A stretch of 64,000 nucleotides of DNA, taken from assembly GCA_020634975.1 (NCBI GenBank), contig JACKAQ010000001.1, positions 62,001 to 126,000 on the forward strand, given 5' to 3'. The position numbers and the translations under genes were made by a program. How positions within the stretch are numbered: position 1 is the stretch's first letter; every line of letters starts with the position of its first letter. Positions 62,794 through 64,000 of this stretch are shown here, piece after piece. Below the pieces are notes generated by a model, which saw only the letters and a list, made by a program, of their open reading frames with translations, made no database searches and was not told the DNA's origin. This DNA comes from JACKAQ01 sp020634975 [NCBI: Calditrichia bacterium]. Lineage in GTDB: Bacteria; Calditrichota; Calditrichia; RBG-13-44-9.

Positions 62794-63726
62794 CTAATCC
62801 AGCAAACACCAGCCTGCCAATCCGATCAACAAAAAGCCGGTAATTAACAGTGAAATTTTCTGGTGAATTGTCATCGGATCGGGTGAGCCTTTGGCAGCAT
62901 CGTTGATTTCACGAAGCCATATTTTACGCAGCGGTTTGATTGCGATAGCGAAAATTGCCATCGGGATGAAAAAAAATCCGGCTGTATTTCCAACCATCAA
63001 CCGCAGAAAAAACCGGATTCTTCGACCGATCGTCATTTTTTCCTGCACATTTTCCGCTTTTGGCGCATCGAATACAATCGCCGGTTCGCCCTCTTCCATT
63101 TTGGTGCCAACAATGGCGATGCCGTATTTTTCTTTCAGCACCCAATGTGGCTGTACGTAGCGGTATTTTATATCCAGAAATCCGGCATTTTCGAACCACC
63201 GGAAATATTCGTTTTCTTCGGGAAACAGCATCCAGATGTCCGCCAACCAGCGTCCGATGCGGTTTTCCGGGCGCAGCGGACCGATCATCAACGCCTTTCC
63301 GCCCGGTTTCAACACCCGGAAAGCCTCCGCAATGCCGCGCTGCGGTTCCGGCCAATATTCAATACTGCCGGCAGAAACATAGCGATCAAACGTATCGGTC
63401 GGAAATCCCAAATCTTCCGCATCACCCAGCCGGAAAGTGCACTGTTGCAAATCCGGTTTCTTTTTGGCATAACTCATCTGGTGCGGGCTTTGGTCGATGC
63501 AGGTTACGTTTTTCGCCGAAATTTTGCGAACAATGCCTTGCGTGGTAAACCCGGTGCCGGAGCCGACATCCACCGTCCGGAGTGTTTCGGGTTGCAAATC
63601 TGCCAAATCCAACGATTCTTCGCGCATCCGTTCGGTCCAAAAAAACGGGTTTACATATTTATCATAAAAAATCGAAAGGAAACGGTAAAACCAGAAAGCC
63701 TCTTTTTTATGCTGAACGTTACGCAT
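62794..63726 (-). CDS. Membrane-anchored methyltransferase, plant/archaeal VTE3 (MPBQ/MSBQ methyltransferase)-like
   Basis: The 310-residue protein has a methyltransferase domain (about 15-200) with VDVGSGTGFTT near 52, and the block RYVSAGSIEYWPEPQRGIAE plus LADIWMLFPEENEY, which are nearly diagnostic of the 2-methyl-6-prenyl-benzoquinol methyltransferase of plants and archaea (VTE3). Two C-terminal helices (about 240-270 and 285-308) anchor it in the membrane, as in the plant enzyme. Cyanobacteria use a different protein for this step. It probably methylates the prenylated homogentisate product. First gene of the cluster, starting at ATG 63726 or 63729 with AAGGG upstream. Confidence 0.88.
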   Translation of the reverse strand: MRNVQHKKEAFWFYRFLSIFYDKYVNPFFWTERMREESLDLADLQPETLRTVDVGSGTGFTTQGIVRKISAKNVTCIDQSPHQMSYAKKKPDLQQCTFRLGDAEDLGFPTDTFDRYVSAGSIEYWPEPQRGIAEAFRVLKPGGKALMIGPLRPENRIGRWLADIWMLFPEENEYFRWFENAGFLDIKYRYVQPHWVLKEKYGIAIVGTKMEEGEPAIVFDAPKAENVQEKMTIGRRIRFFLRLMVGNTAGFFFIPMAIFAIAIKPLRKIWLREINDAAKGSPDPMTIHQKISLLITGFLLIGLAGWCLLD

Positions 63727-63760
63727 CATAAACCCTTGTTTTGATAAACGTTACAAAAAA

Positions 63761-64000
63761 TTAATTGCGATTTGCTTGCCACATGCTAATCAGTTTTGGA
63801 ATATCGCCAACAAATTCAAATCCGGCTGGACGACCGCGAGCCTCAAAGATTGTGTTGATTTCGGAGCCACGAATAGATTCGAGACACACATCGACGGCTG
63901 CATTCAGCGATTCGGGAATCCGGCGGATCATGCCGGATTCGGTTGGTGCAAACAGCATTCCGGCATCACCGGAATGTAAAATTTCCATCGATAATCGATT
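63761..64000 (-). CDS. Partial hypothetical protein, 5' end outside the window
   Basis: The frame is open from the window edge to a TAA near 63761 (80 codons). An internal ATG at 63988 could be the start, but four sense codons precede it, so the gene may continue upstream. The visible part (SGDAGMLFAPTESGMIRRI, then CLESIRGSEINTIFEARG) looks cytoplasmic, and I recognise no family. It lies 34 bases before the VTE3-like gene on the same strand, so it may be the first member of the quinone operon. Confidence 0.6.
   Translation of the reverse strand, partial: NRLSMEILHSGDAGMLFAPTESGMIRRIPESLNAAVDVCLESIRGSEINTIFEARGRPAGFEFVGDIPKLISMWQANRN

Overview
The window is about 64 kb of bacterial chromosome with moderate GC, densely packed with genes on both strands. 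I see no rRNA, tRNA, CRISPR array or intact mobile element. The mix of genes suggests a non-photosynthetic Gram-negative member of the Calditrichota/KSB1-like (FCB-related) lineages. It includes a Wza/Wzz exopolysaccharide exporter, an UpxY-type antiterminator, a lamin-tail surface protein with a FlgD-like Ig end, outer-membrane-type lipoproteins, a family B DNA polymerase II and complete TCA enzymes. This placement is an inference, because no ribosomal marker is present. TGA, TAA and TAG are all used as stops, and ATG, GTG and TTG as starts.

Layout. 1-7379 (minus) is an exopolysaccharide operon: Wza-type exporter, Wzz/GumC co-polymerase, tyrosine autokinase, PLP sugar aminotransferase, initiating sugar transferase, PIG-L deacetylase, formyltransferase and a degenerate second sugar transferase. 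8130-14000 holds a membrane-anchored pentapeptide-repeat protein divergent from DNA polymerase II (a CRP-like palindrome lies between them), and a bcp operon whose second gene reads through an in-frame TGA and is best explained as a selenoprotein of the SelL/PRX-like-2 family. 14259-19652 is a signalling and stress block: PAS histidine kinase, sigma-54 activator, universal stress protein and two tandem cNMP-binding proteins. 19763-30105 carries aconitase, a chemoreceptor, a HAD phosphatase, a lamin-tail protein, fumarase and a small membrane protein. 30499-38641 (plus) is a housekeeping run: smg, topA, xer, hpf, argH, a spondin-domain lipoprotein, trhO and a DUF1684 lipoprotein.

38711-46491 (minus) is a second glycan locus: a short MerR regulator, a dTDP-sugar ketoisomerase and aminotransferase pair (FdtA/FdtB type), a 1411-residue protein with three glycosyltransferase modules, an UpxY antiterminator and a sugar epimerase. 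Divergent from it, 46900-56959 (plus) is a compact acyl-chain cassette: two acyl carrier proteins, two SDR reductase modules (one fused to a MaoC hydratase), a KAS III synthase, an FkbH-like HAD protein, an acyl-AMP ligase, a methyltransferase, an acetyltransferase and two metallo-beta-lactamase-fold proteins, one with half its metal site lost. Together the two arms look like a system that builds an unusual acyl group and attaches it to a 3-amino-3,6-dideoxy sugar. This is the best candidate here for an undescribed pathway.

57042-61014 holds an unknown gene and then tgt-yajC-def-fmt. 61023-63726 (minus) is a three-gene cluster resembling tocopherol/plastoquinone biosynthesis: a UbiA-type homogentisate prenyltransferase, a VTE4-like and a VTE3-like methyltransferase. 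It is unexpected outside phototrophs.
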